Source of the DNA: Micromonospora sp. HM5-17
GTDB taxonomy: Bacteria > Actinomycetota > Actinomycetes > Mycobacteriales > Micromonosporaceae
Assembly (NCBI RefSeq): GCF_003762835.1
Contig: NZ_RJWA01000003.1
Coordinates: 1 to 64,000, forward strand
DNA length: 64,000 bases
Reading direction: 5' to 3'
Part shown: one piece after another, positions 34,114 through 42,788 of the stretch
Position numbering within the stretch: position 1 is the stretch's first letter
Layout: every line of letters begins with the position of its first letter
The notes under the pieces: model-generated
The model's database searches: none
Told to the model about the DNA's origin: nothing
Seen by the model: the letters and a program-made list of their open reading frames with translations, nothing else
Translations under genes and position numbers: made by a program

Positions 34114-34164
34114 AGGAAGGGCCCCCTTTTATCGCTTCTGGTAGAGGAAGGGTCCCCTGTTAAC
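34114..34164 (+). repeat. Pair of AGGAAGGG(N)CCCCT dispersed repeats
   Basis: Two similar units lie just after sseC: AAGGAAGGGCCCCCTTTTAT (34114-34133) and GAGGAAGGGTCCCCTGTTAA (34144-34163), about 30 bases apart. Each has a small GGG-CCC symmetry followed by T/A-rich bases. Such units recur between genes in Micromonospora-type genomes. They could act as terminators or be small non-autonomous repeats. Confidence 0.55.
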
Positions 34165-34463
34165 ACCGCTGACCGGCGTCCCTGACGGTTGCCAGCCAGC
34201 ACCGTACGGTTGCCAGCCGGCGTCCGCGACATCATTCGGCCCCGCCGATCCCACCTGATCGGCGGGGCCGCGTCATGTCCGGCCCCGCCGCCGACCTGTA
34301 CGGCACCGCGCGCCGCGCGCGACGACCCGTACAGCGCCGGGCGCTACGGCGGGTGCCGGGTCTCCACTGCCGGGGCGTGAAGGGCGGGATCGCCATCGGG
34401 CGTACAGGGGTGTTGGTTCCAACCACGCGCCTGGGAGGCCCACTCGATGACCGGACGCTTCTC
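34165..34463. other. Intergenic region before the ECF sigma operon
   Basis: About 300 bases without a supported gene. Visible elements: a 13-bp direct repeat ACGGTTGCCAGCC about 34188-34219, a short inverted repeat TGGTT-cc-AACCA at 34414-34425 in the likely promoter zone, and a six-codon frame (34447-34467) with GGGAGG upstream that ends overlapping the sigma-factor ATG. Confidence 0.45.
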
Positions 34464-35186
34464 ATGACCGCGCCACCGGAGACCGTGCCGCCGGAGATTG
34501 CGCTACCGGAGGTGGTGCGTGCGGTCGACGCCGGCGCCGTCGTCGACATCGGGAATGTCGACGACGTCGACCTGATCAGACAGTCCCGCGTGGAGCCGGA
34601 ACGGTTCGCCGTGCTCTTCGACCGGTACTACCGGGAGATCCATCGGTTCGTCGCCAACCGGCTCGGCCCGTCCGTCGCCGACGACCTGGCGGCGGAGACC
34701 TTCCTGATCGCCTTCGACAAACGGACCCGTTTCGACACCGGCGACCCCGCCGACGGTGGGCTCGGCACCGGGACCCGCCGCGCCGACGGTGCCACCTCGG
34801 GCGGGTACGTCCGGGCGTGGCTGTACGGCATCGCCACGAACCTCGTCCGCCGGCACCGGCGCAGCGAGGAACGGCGCTACCGGGCACTCGCCCGGGCACC
34901 GCGGGACCGGTCCGTCGTCGGCCACGACGAGCGGATCGCCACGATGGTCAGCGCGCAGAGTATCCAGCGCGATCTGGCCGCGGCGCTCGCCGCACTCTCG
35001 GCCCGGGACCGCGACGTGCTGTTGCTCGTCGCGTTCGGCGATCTCGACTACCACGAGGTCGCGGCAGCGCTCGGAATTCCCTACGGCACCGTCTGCTCCC
35101 GGCTCAACCGGGCGCGGCGCAAGGTGCGCGCGGCACTGGGCGGTGCCGATCCGACCCGCCACGAACAAAACTCAGGGGACCTGTGA
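34464..35186 (+). CDS. ECF RNA polymerase sigma factor
   Basis: A 240-residue sigma-70 family protein. Region 2: RFAVLFDRYYREIHRFVANR, then LGPSVADDLAAETFLIAFDK. Region 4: LSARDRDVLLLVAFGDLDYH and EVAAALGIPYGTVCSRLNRA. A Gly-rich insert sits between regions 2.2 and 2.4. Start: ATG 34464 (MTAPPETVPPEI); the open frame begins earlier at 34275. The best ribosome site, GGGAGG, belongs to a six-codon frame starting at 34447 whose TGA overlaps this ATG, suggesting coupled translation. The stop overlaps the next gene start (TGATG). The next gene encodes a CU044_5270-type single-span protein that may act on this sigma factor. Confidence 0.9.
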   Translation: MTAPPETVPPEIALPEVVRAVDAGAVVDIGNVDDVDLIRQSRVEPERFAVLFDRYYREIHRFVANRLGPSVADDLAAETFLIAFDKRTRFDTGDPADGGLGTGTRRADGATSGGYVRAWLYGIATNLVRRHRRSEERRYRALARAPRDRSVVGHDERIATMVSAQSIQRDLAAALAALSARDRDVLLLVAFGDLDYHEVAAALGIPYGTVCSRLNRARRKVRAALGGADPTRHEQNSGDL

Positions 35187-36430
35187 TGGATGACCTGCGA
35201 ATGATCCGCGAGCTACTGGGAGACGCGCCGACGCCGTCCCCCGAGACGATGGCCCGGGCCCGGTTGGCGCTGCTGGAGCAGGCCCGGGCTGAGGCGGTCG
35301 GCCAGGCGGACACCGCCTCGGCGCCGGATCGGCGCCGGCGATACGCGGCGCTGGGACGGCGGCGGCGGTACGTGGCGGCGCTGGGGCGTACCCGGCAGGT
35401 GGGCCGGGCCAGCCGACCCCAGAGCCGGTGGTGGAGCTGGTCGCTCGGCGGCCTCGGGATCTCCGGAGCGGTCGCCGCGGCGCTGGTCGTACCCGCGATC
35501 CTCGGTCCGACGGCGGCGGTCCCGGGCGGCCCCGACCAGAGCGGGGTGGCCAGCGCCCCGGCCGGCGTGGCGATCGGCGACGGCGACGACGCCGGGGTGG
35601 TGCTGCGGCTGGCCGCCGCGAACGCCCGGCATGCTCCGGCCGTCGAGATCCGGCCCGACCAGTTCATCTACCGGGTGGGCGAGGAGCGGTACCTGCACGT
35701 GATCGGCGACGTCGAGGGCGACGGGCCGGTGGCCAGGATCTGGGTGGGTCGCCGGCACGAGAACTGGTACAGCCCTCAGGGCCTGACATCGGCACGGCTG
35801 CGGATCACGGAGGATGCCAGCCGTACGCCGCTCACTCCGGCGGACGCCGAGGCGGCCCGGAAGCTCGGGTACGACCTGACCCCCTCGCCAAGGGTCGAGG
35901 AGCACGGCCCGGCGTCCGGCTACGAGCCGCCCACCGGCTGCACGGCCTGCGGGGTGACCCGGGATCCCGGCGAGTGGTATCAGCCGACGCCGGAGTACCT
36001 GGCGAGCCTGCCGACCGATCCGGCCCGGCTGCTCGCAAAGGTGCGGCAGGACGTCGGCGACCAGAACAAGCACTCCGCCGACCAGGAGGTCTTCACCGCG
36101 ATCCTGGACCTGCTCCGGGTTGCCGCGCCGATCGTGCCGCCGGAGGTCCGGGCCGCGCTCTACCAGGCGGTCGCCCTGATCCCCGGGGTCGAGCGGATCG
36201 ACGGTCGGGTCGAGCTGGGCGGACGGCAGGGGGTCGCGATCGGCCGGGTCAACGACCCGACCGCGGACGACACCGTACGGGAGGAACTGGTCTTCGACAT
36301 CAGCGGTCGGGAGCTGCTCGGGTTCCGTACGGTGAAAGTCCGGGCGACGAAGGAGTACCCGGCCGGCACCGTCGTAGCCCAGGACGTCCCAACGTTCAAA
36401 GTCGTCGACCACCCGGGTGAGGTCCGATGA
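35186..36430 (+). CDS. CU044_5270-family membrane protein encoded with an ECF sigma factor
   Basis: A 414-residue protein of the CU044_5270 family, found in actinobacteria right after ECF sigma genes. Cytoplasmic head (MDDLRMIRELLGDAPTPSPE) of about 85 residues with the family-typical MxxARxxLL helix, one membrane helix (GLGISGAVAAALVVPAIL) near residue 90-107, then a large extracytoplasmic domain with a CTAC pair (PTGCTACGVTRDPGEWY). The layout resembles an anti-sigma factor or sensor, though no zinc-binding anti-sigma motif is visible. Start ATG 35186 overlaps the sigma stop, with AGGGGAC upstream. Its stop overlaps the next gene as ATGA. Confidence 0.82.
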   Translation: MDDLRMIRELLGDAPTPSPETMARARLALLEQARAEAVGQADTASAPDRRRRYAALGRRRRYVAALGRTRQVGRASRPQSRWWSWSLGGLGISGAVAAALVVPAILGPTAAVPGGPDQSGVASAPAGVAIGDGDDAGVVLRLAAANARHAPAVEIRPDQFIYRVGEERYLHVIGDVEGDGPVARIWVGRRHENWYSPQGLTSARLRITEDASRTPLTPADAEAARKLGYDLTPSPRVEEHGPASGYEPPTGCTACGVTRDPGEWYQPTPEYLASLPTDPARLLAKVRQDVGDQNKHSADQEVFTAILDLLRVAAPIVPPEVRAALYQAVALIPGVERIDGRVELGGRQGVAIGRVNDPTADDTVREELVFDISGRELLGFRTVKVRATKEYPAGTVVAQDVPTFKVVDHPGEVR

Positions 36431-39400
36431 CCGCGCGGAAGCATCTGCCCCGGGTTGGCGGCGCCGGCACGCGGCTGTTGGCCGCCGGCCTCACCACCTC
36501 CGCGATCCTCGCGCTCACGCCGTCGTACGGCGCGGCCGGCGTTCCCGCCAGCGGATCGGCGGGGACCGCCGGCGCCACCGTTACGGCCGGTGCCGACTCG
36601 TCGGTGCCCGGTGCCGCCGGCACCGTCACGCTGATCACCGGGGACGTGGTCCGACTCGATCCGGTCGGCGGGCCGTCGATCGTGCCGGCTGCCGCGCGAG
36701 ACATCACCGGCGCGGCCCCGCCCCGCCTCGTCTCGTACTCCCGCTACCAGCAGGACGGCGACTGGTACCTGATCCCCACCGACGCCATCCCGCTGATCAA
36801 GGCCGACCTGCTCGACACGCGGCTGTTCAACATCACCGGCCTGCTGCGGCAGGGGTACGACGACGCCAGCAGCCAGGTGCTGCCGCTGCTGGTCGAGTAC
36901 GCCGACTCCGGCCAGGCTCGACGGGCGGCCCCGCTGGCCGGGACGAAGGCCCGCCGGGTGTTGGCTGGGCTGAACCTGACCGCCAACGACCAGCCGAAGA
37001 AGGCGGCGGCCCGGTTCTGGACGGACCTGGTACGTCAGGCGAACCCGGGTGCGCGGAGCATCCGGGGCGGGGTTCGCAAGGTGTGGTTGAACGCCCGCTA
37101 CCGGGCGGCCCTGGAGCGCAGCGTGCCCCAGGTCGGCGCACCCGCGGCCTGGCAGGCCGGCTACACCGGCAAGGGTGTCACGGTGGCGGTGCTGGACTCC
37201 GGCTACGACACCGACCATCCGGACCTGGCCGGCCGGGTCTCGGCGGCGGAGGACTTCACCGGGACCGGCGATGTCGAGGACCGGTACGGCCACGGTACGC
37301 ACGTGGCGGCGACCGTCGCCGGCTCGGGGCCGGACGGCCGGCATCGCGGGGTGGCCCCGGACGCGAAGCTGGCGGTGGGCAAGGTGCTCGACGAGTCCGG
37401 CAGCGGCGCTGAGGACTGGATCCTCGCCGGCCTGGAGTGGGCGGTCACCGAGGCCGGGGCGAAGGTGGTGAACCTGAGCCTCGGCGGCCCGACAACCGAC
37501 GGCACCGACCCGGTCAGCCAGGCGATCAACCAGCTCAGCGCGGACCACGGCACGCTCTTCGTGGCCTCCGCCGGCAACAGAGGGGCGAACGCGCCGGTGT
37601 CGTCGCCGGCCAGCGCCGACGCCGCGCTCGCGGTCTCCAGCGTGGACTCGACCGACCGGATCAGCGACTTCTCCAGCCGGGGTCCCCGGTTCGGAGACGG
37701 GGCGATGAAGCCCGAGCTGGCCGCGCCGGGCGAGGCGATCGTGGCCGCCCGGGCGACCGGGACCTACCCGGAGATCGCCGGTGACCCCGACCACGTGCCG
37801 CTCTCCGGTACGTCGATGGCCGCACCGCACGTCGCCGGGGCGGCGGCGATCCTGGCGCAGCAACACCCCGACTGGACCGGTGCGCAGCTCAAGGCCGCCC
37901 TGGTCGGTGCCGCGGCGCCGGCCCGGGACTCCCGGGTCTTCGACGTCGGCGCCGGCCGGCTCGACGTGGCTCGGGCCGTCACCCAGCCGGTCCGGGCCGA
38001 CGTGTCCACCCTCGACGTCGAACTGGACTGGGGGGCGACCGGGGAGACCCGGGAGCTGACCTACCGTAACGACGGCTCCGAGCCGGTCACCCTGCGGCTG
38101 TCCGTGAGCCTGACCGACACCGCCGGCAAGCCGGCCCCCGATGGACTGGTCACGCTCGGCACGACGACCCTCACCGTGCCGGCCCGGGGTAAGGCCTCCG
38201 TACCGGTGCGGTTCGCCGGTCAGGAACAGGCCGGGACGTACGGCGGGGTCGTGATCGCCACCGCTGGCGACAGCAGCGTGCGAACCCTGGTCGGGGTGCG
38301 GCAGGCCGCCGAGACGCACGAGGTCAGCATCCGGGTCCTGGACGAGCAGGGAATGCCGACCGAGGCCAGCACGGAGGTGATTGGCGCCGACGCGACGACG
38401 GGCGGCATTTGGGAGTCGGTGACCGGATCGGGCACGGTGTCGCTGCCCGTCGGGCGGTACGTCCTGGTGACCAAGGTTGAGCTTCCGGATAAGCCGTACG
38501 GCGGGACTCGGGTCGCCGTGCTCAGCCACCCGCGGCTGACGGTCGCTGACGACACCGCGGTCACCCTGGACACCCGATGGGCCCGGGCCATACCCCTCGA
38601 GGTGGCCGACCAACCGGCAGCGACCGCCGGTCTCCGGACCATCGACCTTTGGGTGAGGGGGGTCGGTATACCCGACCACGGCGTGGAGACCATGTTCATC
38701 CCGGGGTGGCAGGAGGTGCTGGTGGGCAGCGCACCCGGGGTGAGCAGCGAGGAGTTCCGCCTCGTTGACATGGCCGTCTTGGAACGGCCGATGCTGGAGC
38801 TGTCCGCGGCCGCGCCGGAACGGTTCCGGGTCTGGTCTGGATGGCTGTGGCAGCCCGGCTCGAACCCACCGTTCGAGGGGACCGCACAGCTACCGGCCGT
38901 CCGGCTCACGGTCGGACCGGACGGGGAACTGCCCGATGTGAACGTCGCCGACGCGCTCGCGGTGCTCACCTCTCCCGAGGATGGTTCGCGCTTGAGCCGG
39001 TGGTGCGGCAGCTCCGGGAGCGGGGTGCTCGAATGGTGCTGATGGCGACCGGACAGTTCACCTGGGCGGGCGAACCGCTCGCCCTGCCGACCATCACGTC
39101 GTCGCCCGGCGGGCCGGGACTCGACCGCTTTGTCGAACTCGCCGGTGCCGGCGTGCTCACCGCGACCGTAGTCGGGCATTCAATCAGCCCGTACCGTTGC
39201 CAACTGGTGCACGAGGCACGGGGCGCGGTGCCGCCGGACCTGGCGTACCGGCCGACGACCGCGGAGCTGGCCGCCGTCCCGACCAGTTATCACGACGCGG
39301 GCCTGGGGGGACAGGATACGAGCTCGCAGTTTCGGGTCCATGACGACATCTACGCGATGTTCCAGCCGATCGCGGTGCAGGCACCGCTGCGTCGTACCGA

Positions 39401-40193
39401 GTACTACACGCCGGGGAGCTGGCGGATCCTGTTCGGAAACGATGTGTCGCGAAACCAGGCAGCAGCCGAGCTGAACCTGCACCCGGGGGCCAACCCGGAG
39501 GTGAGCTGGGACAAGGCGGTGGTGGGACCGGCGTTGACCGGACCGACACCGGGGTACGCCGACAGGCCGTGGGTGAACAGGCAGGGGGACGTCATCGACG
39601 TGCTGCTGCCGATGTACGTCGACGCCGCCGGCCATTCGAAATCGGTCGATGACTATGACGCTGTCACGGGCAGCACCAGCCTGTACCGGAACGGGCGGCT
39701 CGTCGGCACCGTCGCCGAGCCGGGCCGGGGGCAGTTCCCCGTACCGGCCGAGGCGGGGACGTACCGGCTCACCGCCTCGGCGACGCACAACCATCCGAGC
39801 TGGAAGCTGAGCACGAAGGTCAGCGGTTCCTGGACCTTCCGGTCGGGCACCGAGCCCACGAGGCGAGCCCTGCCGCTGCTCGGGATGCTCCTGGACGCCC
39901 CGGTCGACCTGACCAACACCGTGCCGGTCGGTGACCGGCAGCCGGTACGGGTGTCCGTGCACCGCCAGGACGGGGTGACCGAGCGGCCGATCGCGGCGGT
40001 GAAAGTCGCCGTCTCGTATGACGACGGCCGGAGCTGGCGGGCGGTGCCGGTGCTTCGGGACGGCGCCGGCTGGCGGGCGTTGGTGCCGCACGACCGCGCC
40101 GGGTACGTGTCACTGCGGGCGAGCGCCACCGACGTGGACGGGAACGCGGTGGAGCAGACCGTCATCCGGGCGTACCGGGTCGGTACGGCATAG
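36427..40193 (+). pseudogene. Large secreted subtilase (S8) with a one-base frameshift
   Basis: About 1,255 residues if repaired. Signal peptide (RLLAAGLTTSAILALTPSYGA), pro-region, then an S8 domain with an intact triad: Asp257 in VAVLDSGYDTDH, His289 in YGHGTHVAATVAG, Ser463 in LSGTSMAAPHVAG. A long beta-sandwich C-terminal region follows. The first frame runs to 39042, but similarity to a folded domain stops near 38987; the protein continues in the -1 frame (ALEPVVRQLRERGARMVLMA onward) to 40193. One missing base near 38986-38988, for example TC(C)GCG, restores GAG-GAT-GGT-TCC-GCG-CTT. The protease half is complete, so a truncated secreted enzyme could still be made. It may also be a read error. 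Start ATG 36427 is coupled to the upstream gene (ATGA). Confidence 0.8.
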
Positions 40194-40334
40194 CCGATCG
40201 CGCCTGGCGGAGCCGGGGCCGACCGAATGGTGGGCCCCGGCTCCGCCGGCTGTCACCCGCCGCTGCCGCCCACCGGCCCCGGCCCGTCGTGACCGCGATG
40301 CCGCCGAGCCGGTGGGCTGGGGGCGAAATCGGAC

Positions 40335-40350
40335 TTGAGCGAACGCTCAA
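40335..40350. promoter_or_regulatory. TetR-type operator 1 overlapping the -35 box
   Basis: TTGAGCG-AA-CGCTCAA, perfect 7-bp arms. Its left arm is the -35 hexamer TTGAGC (40335-40340). The same core recurs in operator 2 (40368-40401). The likely ligand-binding repressor is the TetR protein encoded at the end of this operon. Confidence 0.7.
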
Positions 40351-40363
40351 CTGTGCCTACCCT
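40335..40363 (+). promoter_or_regulatory. Promoter of the TetR-regulated operon
   Basis: -35 TTGAGC (40335-40340), 17-base spacer, -10 TACCCT (40358-40363); predicted start about 40370. Both elements are framed by the two operator palindromes. Confidence 0.65.
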
Positions 40364-40367
40364 CCAT

Positions 40368-40401
40368 GCTGACCGTTTGAGCGATCGCTCAAACGGTCAG
40401 C
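40368..40401. promoter_or_regulatory. TetR-type operator 2, 34-bp perfect palindrome over the transcription start
   Basis: A perfect 34-bp palindrome centred on GCGATCGC, with the inner core TTGAGCGATCGCTCAA matching operator 1. It covers the predicted +1, so bound repressor would block initiation. A 34-bp perfect palindrome is longer than most TetR sites and may also form a cruciform. Confidence 0.75.
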
Positions 40402-40449
40402 GGTGTGACGCCGGCACGTACCCGTGCCGGCCGGTGGAGGGAGCGGCAC

Positions 40450-41349
40450 GTGTCGGAACCAGAGAACGGACGACTCCGGCCCGGCCGGGCCAACTGGATC
40501 CTGGCCGGCCTCATCGGACTGTTCGGCGTCGTGGTCTTCGGGTTCGCGGTACGGAGCGGGCGGGCCGACAGCGCGCTGCTCTTCGTCGGACTGCCGGTGC
40601 TGCTGGCGGCGGCGTTGGCACTGACCCCGGCCCGGAGCAGCCACGGCCGGGTGTTCCTGACCACCACGGTCTGCCTGCTGCTCGCCTCGGTCCTCCTCCA
40701 GGAGGGCGCGATCTGCGTGGCGCTCGCCGCGCCGCTGGTGTACGCCGTCGTCCACGGCGTCACCGCGTTGCTCAACTACTGCCGGCGGGTCGACCGGGCC
40801 TCCTACGCGGTGGTCGTGCTGCCGTTGCTGCTGGCCGGCGGGATCGAGGGGACCAGCGCGGACCTGCGCGTCGTACCGGAGCAGTCGGCCGAGGTCGTCC
40901 GGCGGGTCGCGCTCCCCGCCGACCAGGTCGCCGCCCGGGTCGCCGAGGGGCCGCGACCGGTCGCCGCCCGGTCGATCCCGCTGCGGCTGCTCGGCGTACC
41001 GCTGCCCCGGCAGGTCTCCGGTAGCGGACTGACCGTCGGGGACCGCTGGGTCTTCGCGTACCACGGCACGTCGCACGGACCCGGCGGCCACCTCGTCGCC
41101 GAGGTCGAGCGGGCCGAGCCGGGCCGGCTCGGGTTCCGGTTCGTCGAGGACACCTCGATAACCGGCCGCTGGCTGACCTGGCGGCACGCGGAGCTGAGCT
41201 GGCACGCCGTGGACGCCCGAAACACCGAGGTCCGGGTCACGGTCTCCTACCGGCGTGGGCTCGACCCCTCCTGGTACTTCGGGCCGCTCCAGGACGGGCT
41301 GGTGCACGAGGGCGCCGCCCACCTGCTCGACATGATGGCGCTGACGTGA
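40450..41349 (+). CDS. Membrane protein with SRPBCC-like C-terminal domain
   Basis: A 299-residue protein of unknown function. Four or five membrane helices fill the first 130 residues (WILAGLIGLFGVVVFGFAV, ALLFVGLPVLLAAALALTP, VFLTTTVCLLLASVLL, ICVALAAPLVYAVVHGVTAL, SYAVVVLPLLLAGGIEG). The remaining 160 residues alternate strands like a polyketide-cyclase/START fold (VFAYHGTSHGPGGHLVAEVE, LGFRFVEDTSITGRWLTWRH, RNTEVRVTVSYRRGLDPSWY). Start: GTG 40450 with GGAGGGAG 6 bases upstream. It is first in a three-gene operon ending with its own TetR regulator. The stop overlaps the next start (GTGA). A role in lipid or hydrophobic ligand handling is a guess. Confidence 0.75.
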   Translation: MSEPENGRLRPGRANWILAGLIGLFGVVVFGFAVRSGRADSALLFVGLPVLLAAALALTPARSSHGRVFLTTTVCLLLASVLLQEGAICVALAAPLVYAVVHGVTALLNYCRRVDRASYAVVVLPLLLAGGIEGTSADLRVVPEQSAEVVRRVALPADQVAARVAEGPRPVAARSIPLRLLGVPLPRQVSGSGLTVGDRWVFAYHGTSHGPGGHLVAEVERAEPGRLGFRFVEDTSITGRWLTWRHAELSWHAVDARNTEVRVTVSYRRGLDPSWYFGPLQDGLVHEGAAHLLDMMALT

Positions 41350-42788
41350 CCGCCGCCCGCTATCTCTGCCTGCTGGCACCGGCGGCGCTGGTGCTGCTCG
41401 CCGCCCGCGCCGACCGCAGCCGGGACGGCCGGCTCGCCGCCCTGCTCGCCGGCATCGCCGCGGCGGTCGGGATCGCCGCCCTACACGAGCTGTCCCGGCT
41501 GGCTGGCTGGTTCTCCTTCGCGCCGGTGGACGGTGCGTTCCGGGGCATGCCCGTCGACCTGTGGCTCGGCTGGGCCGCGCTGTGGGGAGCCGTACCGGTG
41601 CTGCTGCGCCGGGTGCTGCCACTGTCGGCGGCGCTCGGCCTGCTGCTCTGGCTTGACGCGGTGGCGATGCCCGAACTCCAACCTCTGGTTCGGCTCGGGC
41701 CGGACTGGCTGGTCGGCGAGGCCGTCGGGCTGATCCTGGTCGCGCTCCCCGCCCAACTGCTCGGCCGGTGGAGCGCCGACCGCCGCCACCTGCGGGCCCG
41801 GGCCGCGTTGCAACTCGTCGTCTTCGCGGCGCTGACCCTGTGGCTCGGGCCGACCGCGGTCTTCGAGTACGGCGACGGCTCCTGGGCGCACCTCACCCGG
41901 CTGCCGGGCGAGGTGCTCATCCTCCTCGCCCAGGTCGGGCTGCTCGTCGCGGTGCCAGCCCTGGCCGCGGTCCGCGAGTTTGTGGTACGCGGCCACGGCA
42001 CGCCGTACCCCTGGGACCCGCCGCGTCGGCTGGTCACCACCGGCCCGTACGCCTATCTGGCGAACCCGATGCAGCTCGGCGGCATCGGCCTGGTGCTGGT
42101 GTTGGCCGTGGCCACCCGCAGCGCCTGGCTCGCGGTGTCGGCGCTGGCCGCGGTCGCGTTCGCGACCTCCGTCGCCGGCCCGCACGAGCGGCGGGACCTC
42201 GCCGAGCGGTACGGCGCGGCCTGGTGCGCGTACCGGAGCCAGGTCCGTGCCTGGTGGCCGCGCGGGCGGCCCTACCCGGCGCCGGTCTCGAACGTGACCT
42301 CCGCCGGCTCCGGGCCGGCGGTGCTGTGGCTGGACGCGGAGTGCGCGATGTGCCGCGCGGTCGGCGCCTTCCTGCGCGCGCGCCGACCACGGCAGCTGGT
42401 CATGCTGCCCGCCGGGGAGCACCACCCGACCCTGTGGCGGGCCCGCTACGTGGCCGGCGACGGGTACGCGGCGGCCGGGGTGGCCGCCATCGCGCACGCC
42501 CTGGACCATCTCCACCTGGGCTGGGCCTACCTGGGGTGGCTGCTCCGGCTGCCGGGAGTGGCCTGGCTGGCCCAGCTCATCGCGGATGCGATGATCGCAC
42601 CGCCGCACCCGGCCGGCGGGGTCGGAAGGATCGGGCGGCCTGGCGCGGTGGAACGGCCCGGCCCGGTGGGGCGAGGAGAGGGATGTCGGAGACCAAGCAG
42701 CGACTCGAGACCAAGCAGCGGCTCGTCGACGGCGCGCTCGCGGCCATCCGCCAGCACGGCATCGCCGGGGTCTCCGCCCGGACCATAG
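41346..42788 (+). CDS. Isoprenylcysteine-methyltransferase-like membrane protein fused to a DCC (DUF393) thiol domain
   Basis: A 480-residue protein. About eight membrane helices lead into an ICMT/phospholipid-methyltransferase-type module (RRLVTTGPYAYLANPMQLGG, then HERRDLAERYGAAWCAYRSQ VRAWWPRG), a family that methylates membrane-bound substrates with SAM. A DUF393/DCC domain follows, with the active-site-like LDAECAMCRAVGAFLRA (C-x-x-C after an acidic strand). The last 50 residues are low complexity and overlap the TetR gene by 106 bases, so the true C-terminus is functional only up to there. Start: GTG 41346, overlapping the previous stop. The pairing of a methyltransferase-like membrane domain and a thiol-redox domain in one chain is unusual. 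Substrate unknown. Confidence 0.75.
   Translation: MTAARYLCLLAPAALVLLAARADRSRDGRLAALLAGIAAAVGIAALHELSRLAGWFSFAPVDGAFRGMPVDLWLGWAALWGAVPVLLRRVLPLSAALGLLLWLDAVAMPELQPLVRLGPDWLVGEAVGLILVALPAQLLGRWSADRRHLRARAALQLVVFAALTLWLGPTAVFEYGDGSWAHLTRLPGEVLILLAQVGLLVAVPALAAVREFVVRGHGTPYPWDPPRRLVTTGPYAYLANPMQLGGIGLVLVLAVATRSAWLAVSALAAVAFATSVAGPHERRDLAERYGAAWCAYRSQVRAWWPRGRPYPAPVSNVTSAGSGPAVLWLDAECAMCRAVGAFLRARRPRQLVMLPAGEHHPTLWRARYVAGDGYAAAGVAAIAHALDHLHLGWAYLGWLLRLPGVAWLAQLIADAMIAPPHPAGGVGRIGRPGAVERPGPVGRGEGCRRPSSDSRPSSGSSTARSRPSASTASPGSPPGP

Noticed and set aside
38975-39000. Programmed -1 frameshift in the second subtilase
   Set aside because: There is no slippery heptamer (X-XXY-YYZ) at the junction. Adding a single base gives a clean reading, so an indel is more likely.
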